This document shows positions 24,120-35,376 of a stretch of DNA of 64,000 bases, one piece after another. Source of the stretch: Saururus chinensis (Eukaryota > Streptophyta > Magnoliopsida > Piperales > Saururaceae); contig CP141150.1 of assembly GCA_035235625.1 (NCBI GenBank), forward strand, positions 13,516,001 through 13,580,000, given 5' to 3'. Numbering within the stretch: position 1 is the first letter of the stretch; each line of letters starts with the position of its first letter. The position numbers were made by a program, and so were the translations under genes. The notes beneath the pieces were generated by a model that was not told the origin of the DNA, made no database searches, and saw nothing but the letters and a program-made list of their open reading frames with translations.

Positions 24120-26184
24120 TGTAAGATCCCTAAACTTGAACCGGTTTACTTTTATTTCTATTTAATTGTCATTGTGTGGTTTAATGCTAATTTTGATTGG
24201 TTTTGACTAGTTTCGAAATTAAAGTGGTTACCAAAGGTTTTAACCAAAATTTTCTTCACATTTACGGTTTTTAAGTTAATTTAGAATTTTCACTATTTTT
24301 CCTGAAAAATTAAGGTTGGCAGGACCCACCATGGGCCCTACGGGCGAAATTGGGATTATTATCGCTAAATGACCCTAACATCAACCTAAGACAGTGAATA
24401 ATTATTTCCAAATTTTTAGACATCAAATTGGGTTTCAAATAAGCAAGTTTAACTATTTTTAATATAGAACCCTATTTATACCCCACTAATTTATTAGGTT
24501 TACCCTACCCTTTACTATAAAAGGAATGACCCAACCACTTTCCCAATTGGGAAAAAGCTGAGACTAGGAGCTTAAGAGCCTAATCCCCATTTTCCCAAAA
24601 GGGAAGGGAGATTAATGTAGGGTTTTGTTTAATCTTGCACTAATTTCTTAGGGTTTTTTTAAATCTTTCAAATCTTTTCTTTTTCAAGGTTTAATCTCGA
24701 TTTCTACTCAAAAAGTTACTGATTTGAACTTCTATTTCAAACCTAATGAAGGAAATTTCGTTTTTACACTTCCTAAACCCTAGATCTACTAGTTTTTGAA
24801 AGATTTAGCTGTTTTAAATTGGATTTGTGAAAGTATTAACAAAAATCATATGTTGGGTAGGATTTAAAGGTGTTGGAGGAGCTATTTCAAGTCAAGACGC
24901 TTGTTGAAGGTAAGTGTTTTGGTCCTAAACATGGCTGTAATTTTGGATTTGAGTTTTGTTAGGATTTGAAGTGGGTTTCCATGGTTATGAGCTTTAATGG
25001 TGATTTGAGAAAGGTTTAATCTTTGATGAGATTTCTTGGGGTTTTTGCTTAGTAATGGCTAGATTCGATGTTCTCTAAGCATTGATTCTATTATCATCAA
25101 GTTTGGGGATGAAATTTGATGATTTATGAAGTGTTTTTGAAGTTTCAATTTTGATTTCAAAGTAGGGAAGAAAAACCCATTCTGGCGATCGAATGGCCAT
25201 ACAGGCCGATCGAACAACCAAGCATTCAAACGGCCTTACAAGGCGTTCAAACACCAACACAACATATTTGGGGATTTTTGCTATTTTGTTCATTTTTAAG
25301 TTTTTACTCTTAAATATCATTTATTATGTTTATGCTGAGTAATTTATGCTAGAATGAGCTACTGGAAGGCCATGATGTTGATGGTGGAAATTATGAAGAA
25401 TATTTAAGTACTATGTGAAATTGTATGTTGTTGGTTAAACATGTTAGGATTTGCCTATCTTAAATCCATGATTAAATGATTCTTCATGTTTTAAGTCTGA
25501 TTCCAGCATGATTATAACATAAGAAAGGATTTGCATGCCTTCATATAATGTGATTAAATTATAGGTGAATGATGGTGTCATGCCCAGCTTCAAGTGTGGT
25601 GTGCTTATGCTTATATAGGTCTAGCATGAGGTTGCACTTTCTTGATTGGTGTTTTCTGATAGTTTTTCACTCATAATTTCAGTTAGGAGTCATGATAAGA
25701 TGTTAAAGAGCACATGTGTAATGTCTTAGCAGGTGATCTATAATGCATCGTTATATGCTTAGAAATGGATGTTTCTATCTTGAACACACATAAATATATG
25801 GAGTAATCATGGAAATTGTTGATGTTCATGATTAAATATGATGCATGTGGGCTTGATGGGAACACGTTCCATGAATTAGAATTCATGTAGAGATTGTTCA
25901 CATATGTATCATGTTGCATGCATCATGAAGCGGATTTCATGAATGAGACTTTATCGAGATTAGCCGATTCTGATTGATTGGATGCAATTGTGTGAAATTG
26001 CATGCCGAATTAATCGATCGTTGGCTTAATCAAAAATTGGTTGGTCTGAAAGGACACGATTTCGATTTGAGTTCTTGATTGGAACATTGATGCTCCCCGG
26101 GTTGAGTAAGTCATTTTGATGTGGTTGAGGTTTATTTGTTTAAGTCAAATTTAGACTATGAGAATCTAGAGTAGTAGGCCATCG

Positions 26185-26500
26185 TGCACCAGCTACCACG
26201 TGTTCTAGGTTTCCCTTATAGAAATTGGTCTATTCCCACCACAGGAGATGTCCATGGTGAACACATTGCTCTAGGTCTTCGAAAGGAGATCGGGCGTTCC
26301 CAGCTAGGACTGTCCAAAGCGAGTAGACCTACTCTAGGTTTCTGTATGGAAATTGGACCTCCCTTATGGATTGTCTAAGGCGAGCAGAAGGGGTTGACTA
26401 CCCCAAACACACTAAGTTTCCATCTAGGAAATTAGATTGATGTTCAAGTTGTGTTAAGACCCTAGATTTCCATGTAGGAAATCGGATGATATCCAGAGCG
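26185..26500. repeat. Degenerate tandem repeat in the gypsy LTR
   Basis: Four to five imperfect units of about 65-80 bp share the core CTAGGTTTCC..TA..GAAATTGG (near 26207, 26271, 26333, 26411 and 26461), and some units carry GATTGTC..AGGCGAG or GATGTCCATGG blocks. Confidence 0.6.
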
Positions 26501-26639
26501 GGTGATATGATTGCATTCCTCTCCATGATGGAGACATTCACTATTGTTGATAATGCATATGTATGAGATAATATTATGCCCAGTTTACGCAGGTTGTGTA
26601 GGGGATAGTTGAGATTATGTGACATATGTGGATATAATT

Positions 26640-26940
26640 CATTATGCATGATTTGATATAGTATGATTGAGACACTTGTCATGCAGGGTGAATGAGCTAT
26701 GGATAAATGAGAATTGAATATGCATGATCTGAATATGTATTAGAGACACTTCTCATGTAGGTTTATGTAATGTTGATGAATGATCTGAAAGTATAGTAGA
26801 GACACTTCTCATGACAGATTTATAAAATGTTGATGCATGATCTAAAATATGTAGTAGAGACACTTGTCATGCATGTTATATGTGATGATTATGCATGATG
26901 TGATTGGGTGAGAATCACTAATTATGCAGGGTGGATGTAT
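26640..26940. repeat. Minisatellite of about 58-62 bp in the gypsy LTR
   Basis: Four to five units share ATGCATGATCTGAA, GTAGAGACACTTCTCATG and TTATGTAATGTTGATG. Repeat starts lie near 26645, 26722, 26782, 26835 and 26892. Confidence 0.7.
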
Positions 26941-27608
26941 GTCATATTCTAATTATTCATATAAGATACTTGTATGCAGGATAATTACTTATGGATAAGT
27001 AGGGGCATAGTAAGGGAATTAATCAGAAATGAGGGTATTATATGAAATGTGGATATGAATTACCATGTTGGTGTGTCGTGGAATTTTCTTATTTACGTTA
27101 ATGAATTTCAAACTATACTGAGTTTTACTCACCCCTCTTTTTGTGTTTTGTTTTTGAGCTGCATGGCGTGACATATAGTTAATTAAGATCCCCTGTATGA
27201 AGGATAATCGGGATATACATGGGAGTAGGCATGGATGCCTTTAGATCTTATTATGTTTCCTGATTTACTCTTTGATGATACTAGAGCACCTTGTATGGAT
27301 GATTATGTATCAAACTGGTATATTTCTTATGATTATAGACTTGTTTCAGACTTTCTGGCTTAGGATGCCATGTATGTGGGTTGAGTGAGGATTTATTTCA
27401 AAGTTATTATGCTCTTTTATTTTTCCTTATTTATCTTGCACAAAGGATTAAAGGTGCACGACTTCATGTATATTAATTGCCCATTAGAGGGGTTAAGACT
27501 TCCGCAACGTGTTAAACCATCAATCTTGTCACCCCTGTGTGCTTTAATCGGCCCCTTGACCGGGTTCTACTCGGGTCGGGTGGGTGTCGGGGCAGGACAT
27601 AAAGTTTT

Positions 27609-27622
27609 TAATATCGGAGCAC
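27609..27622 (+). other. Degenerate primer-binding site of the gypsy element
   Basis: TAATATCGGAGCAC lies ten bases after the LTR end and resembles TGGTATCAGAGC, the initiator methionine tRNA primer site, with several changes. Confidence 0.5.
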
Positions 27623-27869
27623 CTCTTTATCCAAGAGTAAATAAGGTTAATTGACGAGTCTTAAGGGTTATTAGGGTGAGATGATCAAGGTCTAAGCATA
27701 ACTAGCGATGTGAAATTCCGTTAGTTGTTTGTCTTGAATGCTTGCTTGCTTGACTGTGTTGTTTGTTTTGCTTGGTTGCTTGTATTGCTTTGCGTTATTA
27801 GGCGGCATGATTAATGTCTAGTTGTTGTGTAGATGGTTGGTTCTAATCATGCATGCACTAATAACCATT

Positions 27870-30841
27870 GCGGTGCCAAAGATTCGAGAGTTGACAATGT
27901 GTTGACTGCCATTGAGGGGTGAACACAGGTTGTCCAGGCTAAGCACGGCAGTGGCAGTAGATTTGAATCTCTTTCTCTTAAAGGATTCAAGAAGCTTAAC
28001 CCTCCTAGCTTCAAGGGTGAGTTAGATACTTCAGAGACAAATAACTAGAGACTCCATATGGAGAAGATCTTCAGTGCCCAAAGATGCTCAGAGGAGAAGA
28101 AGACTCAACTTTCAGTCTTCACATTCGTGGGTGAGGCTCAGAGGTGGTGATTGTCCATGGAGCGATAGAGGTTCTAGGGTCGCGTGGATTTTCCCTAGGA
28201 GGAGTTCTTATCTGCCTTCAATGACAAGTACTTTCCTCTTCTGTACGGGAAGAGAAGAAAGAGTTTTTGAGCCTTCAGCAGGGATCCATGACAGTCTTAG
28301 CCTATGAGACTAAGTTCGTGGAGCTCAAGCACTTTGCACCTCGCTTCTTTGCCGATGAGTACAAGCGTGTGATGAAGTTTGAGGATGGTTTGAGGCCCTT
28401 CATCAAAGGTCGAGTGGTACCCTTCTGACATAAGACCTTAACAAAGGTGCTTGAGACTGCTATCATTGTGGAGTGGAACTCAGAGGAGTATATGCAGAAG
28501 AAGGGACAACAACCTAAGAGGCCGAGACAGGAGGATAACCATGCGTGCTGGAGCCATAAGCGGTGTTATGGTCATCTACCGGGCAGCATGATGCTAAGGG
28601 GAAGAGGCCAGCTAACGATGGGAGATTGTTTGCGATATCGGCGCAGGAGGCAGCCAACTCTTCGGGAGTGGTAGAAGGTATGATTATCATTGCCTCCCAC
28701 TATGCTAGAGTACTATTTGATACCAGTTCTTCTCATTTTTTATCTCCCCGCATTTTGCTCATGAGATTGGTGTTGGTCATAATTTGTTGTCTATTACTTT
28801 GCGAGTGTCTACACCTTCGTCTTCACTTTGGGAGAAGGAGTATATTGAGATGGCCCCATGGTGATTGATGGGCATGTGCTATATGTGGATCTGATTATAT
28901 TGCCGATGATTGACTTCGACGTGATCCTAAGCATGGACATGATGTCCAAGTACCATGTACATGTAAATTGTCGAGGAATGGAAGTAATGTTTGGTTTTCC
29001 AGGAGCTAAACCTTTTATCTTTCAAGGGGTTAAGCGTCCTAGTGAAAAGTTCTTGGTATCTTCATCCAAAGCCAAGAAGTTGATCAATACAGGATGCAAG
29101 GCTTTCCTTCCAAGTGTCTTGGGAATGAACACGAAGTTACCTTCTTTGGATTCCATTTGGGTTGTAATGGAATTTTCTAATGTCTTCCCGAGTGACTTGT
29201 CTGGTTTGCCATTGAAGAGGGAGATAGAGTTCTGCATTGATCTGATTCCAGGAATAACTCCTATTTATAAAGCTCCTTATCATATAGATCCAGCCAAACT
29301 CATAGATCTTAAGGCTCAACTGCAAGACCTTATGGATAAGGGATATATCAAATTTAGTGCATCTCCTTGGGGCACACCGGCCCTATTTGTTTGGAAGAAG
29401 GATGGTTCTCTATGGTTATGCATTGACTATCAGATGCTAAATCAGGTAATCATCAAAAACAAATACCCCTTGTCAAGGATTGACGATTTGTTTGAACAAT
29501 TGCAACAAGCACATGTCTTCTCTAAGATAGATTTGAGATCGGGTTATCATCAGGTTCGGATCCATCCAAATGATGTGCCGAAGACGGTGTTCTGTACACA
29601 ATATGGGCATTATGAGTTCCAAGTGATGCCTTTTTGTTTTACCAATGCATCAGCCTCATTCATGGATCTGATGAATAGAATCTTTCGGCCATATCTTGAT
29701 CGATTTGTGATTATATTTGTGGATGATATCTTGATCTATTCGGCGAGCAAAGAAGAACATGAGGCACACCTGAGAGTTGTCTTGCAAACTTTACAGGAGC
29801 ATCAGCTCTTTGCAAAGTTTGATAAGTGTGAATTTTGGCTCAAGAAGGTGCACTTCCTTGGTCATGTTATATTGAAAGATGGTGTGGCGGTTGATCCATC
29901 AAAAGTTGAAGCCGTGTTGAGATGGGAGCAACCGAGGAGCACATCCGAGGTTCGTAGTTTCTTAGGACTCACTAGGTACTACTATCGCTTCACTGAGGGC
30001 TTTTCTAGCATTGCAAACCCTATGATTAAGTTGACCAGGAAGAATAAGAAATTTGAGTGGAGTCAAGCTTGTGAAGAGAGCTTCCAAGAGTTGAAGAAGA
30101 GATTGACATTAGCTCCGGTCTTGACTTTGCCTTCTCAGAGTGGTGGATATGTGGTCTATAGTGATGTTTTACTTCGTGGTTTGAGATGTATACTCATGCA
30201 GCATGGAAGAGTGGTGGCTTATGCATCTCGACAGCTTAGAGTGCATGAGCGGAACTATCCCACTCATGACTTGGAGTTAGCGGCCGCGATCTTTGCATTG
30301 AAGATATGGTGGCACTATCTCTATAAGGAGAAGTTGAGGTGTTCACTGATCACAAGAGCTTAAATTATCTATTCACCCAAAGAGACTTGAACATGAGGCA
30401 AAGGAGAAGGTTAGAGTTCTTTAAGGACTATGATTTCACTATCTCTTATCATCCCGGTAAAGCAATGTGGTGGTGGATGCCTTGAGTAGAAAATCAATCA
30501 CTTTGATAGCTTTTATACATGTTCGAGAATGGCTTTTGTACGAGGATGCCATTGAGCTTAAGCCCGAGTTAGCTATGAAGGACACATGCAGTTGGTTTGT
30601 CAACCTTTCCATAAGCTCTAGCTTAATTGATGTTATAGTTGAAGCTTAGAAGAGTTATGAGGAGACTCAAGCCTTTAAGGCTAAGCTAAGGGAGAAGGTG
30701 GTGATGGACTTAAAGGAGAGGTCCGATGGGAGCTTGACCTATAGTGGCCGGTTGTGTGTGCCAAACTCCTTAGAGCTTAAGGAGCGTATCTTGTCAGAGG
30801 CATATCACTCTAGGTTCTCCATCCACCCAGGGGAACCAAGA
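27870..30841 (+). pseudogene. Decayed gag-pol of the Ty3/gypsy element
   Basis: Gag remnants run from about 27870 to 28600 in shifting frames; one stretch reads FVELKHFAPRFFADEYKR. Protease follows: a DTSSSH site stands in place of the usual DTGASH near 28720, and its C-terminal part opens the long frame at 28858. The 501-codon frame 28858-30363 contains reverse transcriptase with [15 protein letters not shown] and the catalytic FVDDILIYS, then RNase H with [21 protein letters not shown] frameshift near 30335 ends this frame early, and a second 1-base loss near 30464 breaks the segment before the integrase. The zinc-binding part of integrase survives only to HSRFSIHPG at about 30826. Two frameshifts, the altered protease site and the missing end make it non-functional. 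Confidence 0.9.
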
Positions 30842-32380
30842 TGTAATGTTGTTAAATTTTAATTGTTTACTTGCAAGTGCACGAATCTATAGTAGTTAAG
30901 CGGCTAAATCGAGTGTTGATCCCTCATAGACTTGAAATCGGAAAGTTAACAAATATAAAGATAATAATTTGACTAAAGTAATTAACAAAAACAAATAAGA
31001 GTTAAAAGGCAAGTAAACTATCTTAATCAAAATTTTAAATCTTTAATCTAAAAAGAAGAAAGCAATGCAAAGTAAATAAAATACTATCAAATAAATAAAA
31101 CATCAATGCATAGGAATCCACATTCATTAAATCAAAAAAACTCATAAGCATGATCATTAATCATTTTTTTCACATTACTCATAATAATCTAGAATTCAAT
31201 CTTCGTTATTACGGAAAATATCATCATTAAGCTCTCACGTATAATAAAAAACATATTGTTCCTCCTCACTTCAAAAGATTAAAATCAAGTCATTAATTGT
31301 ATCCACAATTTACAAATCACAACTAATACCCAATTTTAATATTAAACAAGACAAAACCAAGTAAAAAAACTAATGATAACCAATTTAAATCATGAGAGAA
31401 ACATGACTAAACTTATATTCAAATCAATCTCATCAATTAAAAAGGTAAAAACAATTAACATTAAATTTACCATTAAGAAAAATTAATCAAGTCTCATAAT
31501 CATGAAATTCTATAATTTAATGAAGCTTCATCCATTCCCTAGCAAAAAGGTTTAGCTACTCATTGACCTACTCATTCGTGTTGTGTAATGCAAGAGCTTT
31601 CGATGATCATGAAAGTCAGAACTTCAACCACTTGGGTCCAGGAGCCCCTGTGGGCCTCAGCTTCATAGAGTGGATGGGGCAAGCAGACTTCATAATACTT
31701 AAAAGTCTGAATGTGAGTAGTTCATGGTCTAGTGAGGAGAAGCTATTCTCTTAGACATGGCTACCGTGTCAAAAAAAACCTTTGACTTGCACTTAAGAAG
31801 TTGGAGACTTCTAAGTGGAAGTCACATTATGACTATGAAATCATGTGAAATGCATTAGCGAATGTTATGCTTACTCCACTTATGTGATAATGATGATGAT
31901 GTTGCTATTGGCTATGATAGTTGTTAATTTTGTCATAATGTAGTGTAATCATGTAGATTGTTATTACATCGTACTTGTTTAGCCATCCAACAGGGTATAC
32001 TTATATATTCAACATCTGCTTGATGTAAGTTTCACAAGCAGGGTTAAAGAAACTTTAGGACATTGGATGTGCGGCAGGGATGATGTTGATAGGCAAGTTG
32101 GCATATTTAATGTCTTCTTACTTCAAGGTAGATAACTTTAGTCATGTGAATGTCAATTTGTATTTTGTGCATATCAAGATATTCAGACATGTACTCGGGC
32201 AAGACCTTGTGTAATTTAATATATGATTTGACTCGGATTATTAATGTACTCTGATTTAGTACACGTATGTTCAAAAAATGGTTGGCACATAGCCCGAGAT
32301 AACTTGTCAAATGATTCAAAAAGTTTTAAAAAATTGTTTTCAATATTTTATTTATAAAAATGAGTTTGAAAAATCTTGGG
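30842..32380. other. AT-rich repeat-like insertion and unassigned DNA
   Basis: The gypsy element is cut at 30841. The following 720 bases are AT-rich and begin TTGTTAAATTTTAATTGTTT, CTTGCAAGTGCACGAATC, a block I associate with dispersed plant repeats but cannot name. They end near the CCCTAGCAAAAAGGTTTAGC segment at 31536. From 31560 to 32380 I see only short frames and nothing recognisable. Confidence 0.4.
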
Positions 32381-32671
32381 ACATAACACTAGTTCATGTT
32401 AATGTTTCGTGAATGCAACTATGTATGGACATGCAATACATAAGTAGGCAACCAATGGCATAACAAAGATGGCCCGATCCAAATTAATTATAAAATTATG
32501 CTTATTCTGACCTACACGCAATGGAGTGCTAAAGTTTAGTAGTACATAGAAAAACGTTATGGCTCTCACACACAGATGCAGCCACTCCTAGATTGTTTTG
32601 AAAATTAATTTACTCCGATTTTGTTTTCTGAACCCTCTGTCTAGGTTAGACTCGGGACGGGGTGTTACAAA

Positions 32672-32690
32672 TGGTATCAAAGCTTTGCTC
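32672..32690 (+). other. Primer-binding site of the LARD-like element
   Basis: TGGTATCAAAGCTTTGCTC begins two bases after the LTR end (TGTTACA). It matches the site for initiator methionine tRNA (usually TGGTATCAGAGC) with one change. Confidence 0.85.
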
Positions 32691-32699
32691 TATATGTGA

Positions 32700-33240
32700 G
32701 AGCATAATGTTATAGTAAATATACATATTTGATTTGAATTCCAATTTTAAATCAGAATTGATCTAAAAAGTTTGTTCTTACTCTTTTGTATCGGATTTGA
32801 TATAAACTCATATTTTTAAAATTCTAATTGTTAACAGGAAATGATTTGAAATTTATGTTCTACATGTGTTGCAATTGCTTTTATCCAAAATTTGATTTTG
32901 AATAAGAACTTATTCAAAATCTCCATTTCAACTCTATTGCATCGGATTTAAGATGAACTCCTATTTTAAGAATTCAAATTTTTAATAGGAAATCATTTGA
33001 AATTTTTGTCTTGAATGTGTTGCATCAAATTTGATACTAACTTTGATTTTACGACTTCTGATTTTGAATCAGAAATTATTTGAAATTTCTATTTTGGATG
33101 TGTTACATCTGATTTGATACAAAGATCGATTTTACAAATTTTGATTTGCAATCGAAAATTATTTAAAATTTTTCATTTTGAATCTGCTGCATTGGGTTTG
33201 ATATGAATTCCGATTTTGAATCTAATTAATCTAAACTTCC
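32700..33240. repeat. Tandem array A, units of about 110-120 bp
   Basis: About five degenerate units share a TGCATCGGATTTGATA..AACTC block, an AATTCTGATTTTTAATAGG-like block and AAATCATTTGAAATTT. It starts just after the primer-binding site. Confidence 0.65.
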
Positions 33241-33359
33241 TCTTTGTTATAAAGATGAGCTAATGAAATTATTTTTAAGCGACTTCAATTTCGAATTGGT
33301 CATATTTCAATATTCGATTTCAAATGTCTGTCAATTAAAAATTCATTTTGATTTAAATC

Positions 33360-34260
33360 AAATTTGTTTTGAAAGAAGGTGGGACTACCTAGATGTTTGT
33401 GGATCGCTCTAGGGTTAGTTCTGCCGGTGCATTGAGATAAAATTTTGATTTCAAACTATTTATATTTTGAGATTCAATTTCGAATGGTCTGAAGTTTGAA
33501 AATCTATGTGAGTGGATTTGTTTTGAAAGACAGTGGAACCACCTAAGAGACACCACCAAACACTGTGATATGGAACATGTAGTGTTAGTGAAAAGCTCCA
33601 GGGTTAGTTTTGCCGGTGTATTGAAATAAAATTTAATTTCAAATTGTCTGTTTCTAAAATTAATTTGTTTAGAAAATGAATTTGTCTTAAAGACGGTAGA
33701 GTTGCCAAGGAGAAACCACCAAACACCCATGGTATGGGACATGAGGTGTTAGTGGATAGCTCTACGGTTAATTCTACCTATATATCAATATGAGATTCAA
33801 TTTTGAAATGTCTGCAATTGAAAATTTGTTTGAACTTAGTGTGAATAGGTTTTTAAAGACAGTAGAATTCCCGAAGAGAAACTACAAATTCCCATGGTAT
33901 GGGATGCGAGGTGTTAGTGGATCACTCAAAGGTTGATCTGCTAGTGGATTTAGTAAAATTATTTTAAAAGACACTGGAATTCCCTAAGAGAAACCACCAA
34001 ACACTTATGGTATGGGACACAAGGTGTTAGTGGACTGCTGTAAGGTTGAGTTCGCTGATGGATTTGATACGAAAGTTAATTTCAAATCATTTCTCTTTGA
34101 AAAGTGATTTGAAATTAGTAAATTTGTCTCCAAAGGCAGTAGAATTACTAAGGAGAATCTATAAAATGCCCATGGTATGGGACATGAGGAGTTAGTGGAT
34201 AGCTCCAAAGCTGATTCTGCTAGAGTATTGAGACGAATTTTGATTTCAAGTCTGGTTCAA
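33360..34260. repeat. Tandem array B, units of about 113-168 bp
   Basis: Six units are recognised by CCATGGTATGGGACATGAGG followed by TGTTAGTGGATAGCTC. The cores lie near 33562, 33730, 33896, 34009 and 34174, with a degenerate one near 33390. Spacings of 168, 166, 113 and 165 show that one unit has a ~53-bp deletion. Each unit also carries AAAGACAGTAGAATT and GAGAAACCACCAAACA. Confidence 0.8.
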
Positions 34261-34329
34261 TCTGGAATATATGTTCTGAAGTTGATTTGAAAATGGAATG
34301 TTTATTCTGAATTTTGTAAACTAAAGATC

Positions 34330-34615
34330 CTAGAGAGAGTATTCTAGAGACCCACTGAGAAAAATAATCAATTTCTGGTATACACAAATAGGTGTGAAGC
34401 ATCATGGGAAAGCACCTATCCTTTCTGGCCTTCGTTGCCCCATGCGCACCTGGGGTAAGCCGTTGGTATCACAGATTTAAATAAGGATACCCACTGATAA
34501 AAATAATTAGTTTTGGCATGCACAAACGGGTGTGGAGCATCATGGGAAAGCTCTTATCCTTTCTAACCTATGTTGCTTCATGAGGTAGGGGGCAAGCCTC
34601 TAGTTTTATCGACAT
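34330..34615. repeat. Two-copy direct repeat C, about 155 bp
   Basis: Copies begin near 34345 and 34490. Both contain CCCACTGA.AAAAATAATNA, GGTGTG.AGCATCATGGGAA and TATCCTTTCT, and differ at many positions. Confidence 0.7.
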
Positions 34616-34639
34616 CAGACAATTTAATTTCCGAAGCTT

Positions 34640-35320
34640 TCTAGATTGATCTGACTCCTCTGATTTGCTCCGCTTTAATTTGATCTGCTCTATTCTGGTT
34701 CTGGAAATTGATTTTTCTGATTTTAAATTAATAATCATATTTTGTTTAAATTGATTCATCCGATTTTAGCTTAACAATCAGCTTTTGTTCAAAATAAATT
34801 ATCTGATCTTAAATTAACGGATTTTGATTACACATATCTCGAATAAAGTATTTTCTCAAGGTTTTTGGATTGATCTATTTTCTTTGATTTGCTTCGTTTT
34901 GATTTGTTCTGTTTTGATTCTAAATGACGGATTTATTCGATTATAAACTATCAAATTTTGTTTCCCAATGTTTTAACCGATCTTAAATTATGGATCCTTT
35001 TATGTTTTATCCAATTATAATCTGTTGGATTTTGTTTATAATTAATTACTCCAATTATAAACTATCGGATTATGTTTCCGAATATTTTATCCAATTATAA
35101 CCTATCGGATTCTGTTTATGATTTATTTCTCCGAATGTAAACTAACAATTCTATTTCCAAATGTTTTATCTGATTATAATTTATCATGTTTCTTTTATGA
35201 TTGATTTATCCGATTATAAACTATCATATTATGTTTATCTGATTAACTATCAAATTTTTGTTTATGATTGCTTATTGGATTAACTATCGGATTTTGTTAA
35301 ATAGATGTTCTTGATTTGAT
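34640..35320. repeat. Tandem array D, units of about 50-65 bp
   Basis: Ten or more degenerate units follow the pattern ATCCGATTATAAACTATCGG, ATTTTGTTT, ATGATTTATT. They run almost to the polypurine tract of the element. Confidence 0.7.
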
Positions 35321-35362
35321 TTAAACAGTGTTTTGGGGTGAATAACGAGGACGCAATTCGTT

Positions 35363-35376
35363 TAAGGGGGAAAGAA
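35363..35376 (+). other. Polypurine tract of the LARD-like element
   Basis: AAGGGGGAAAGAA lies directly before TG at 35377, where second-strand priming of an LTR retrotransposon is expected. Confidence 0.8.

Larger units (their letters stand above)
24120..27599 (+). repeat. 5' LTR of the Ty3/gypsy element (about 3.5 kb)
   Basis: It is bounded by TG at 24120 and CA at 27599 and is immediately followed by a primer-binding-site-like segment. A TATA-like ACTATAAAAGG at 24515-24525 probably marks the LTR promoter, with transcript start some 30 bases on. The LTR carries two internal repeat arrays (listed separately), which help explain its unusual length. The exact left end is judged from the TG and from the change in sequence character. 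Confidence 0.7.
24120..30841 (+). mobile_element. Ty3/gypsy LTR retrotransposon, 5' LTR plus truncated gag-pol
   Basis: The left LTR begins TGTAAGATCC at 24120 and ends GGCAGGACA at 27599. It is followed by a degenerate primer-binding site and then decayed gag, protease, reverse transcriptase, RNase H and the first part of integrase. The element stops abruptly at about 30841 in the integrase zinc-binding region. No 3' LTR, chromodomain or integrase core is visible in this window. The five bases before the LTR are CATCA; with no right end, a target duplication cannot be tested. Confidence 0.85.

Noticed and set aside
28074..28868. Separate ORFs in the gag region
   Set aside because: They are pieces of a decayed gag and protease in shifted frames, not independent genes.
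33389..33742. A 117-codon minus-strand ORF
   Set aside because: It comes from tandem array B, whose unit length is mostly near a multiple of three; the peptide is the repeated unit, not a protein family.
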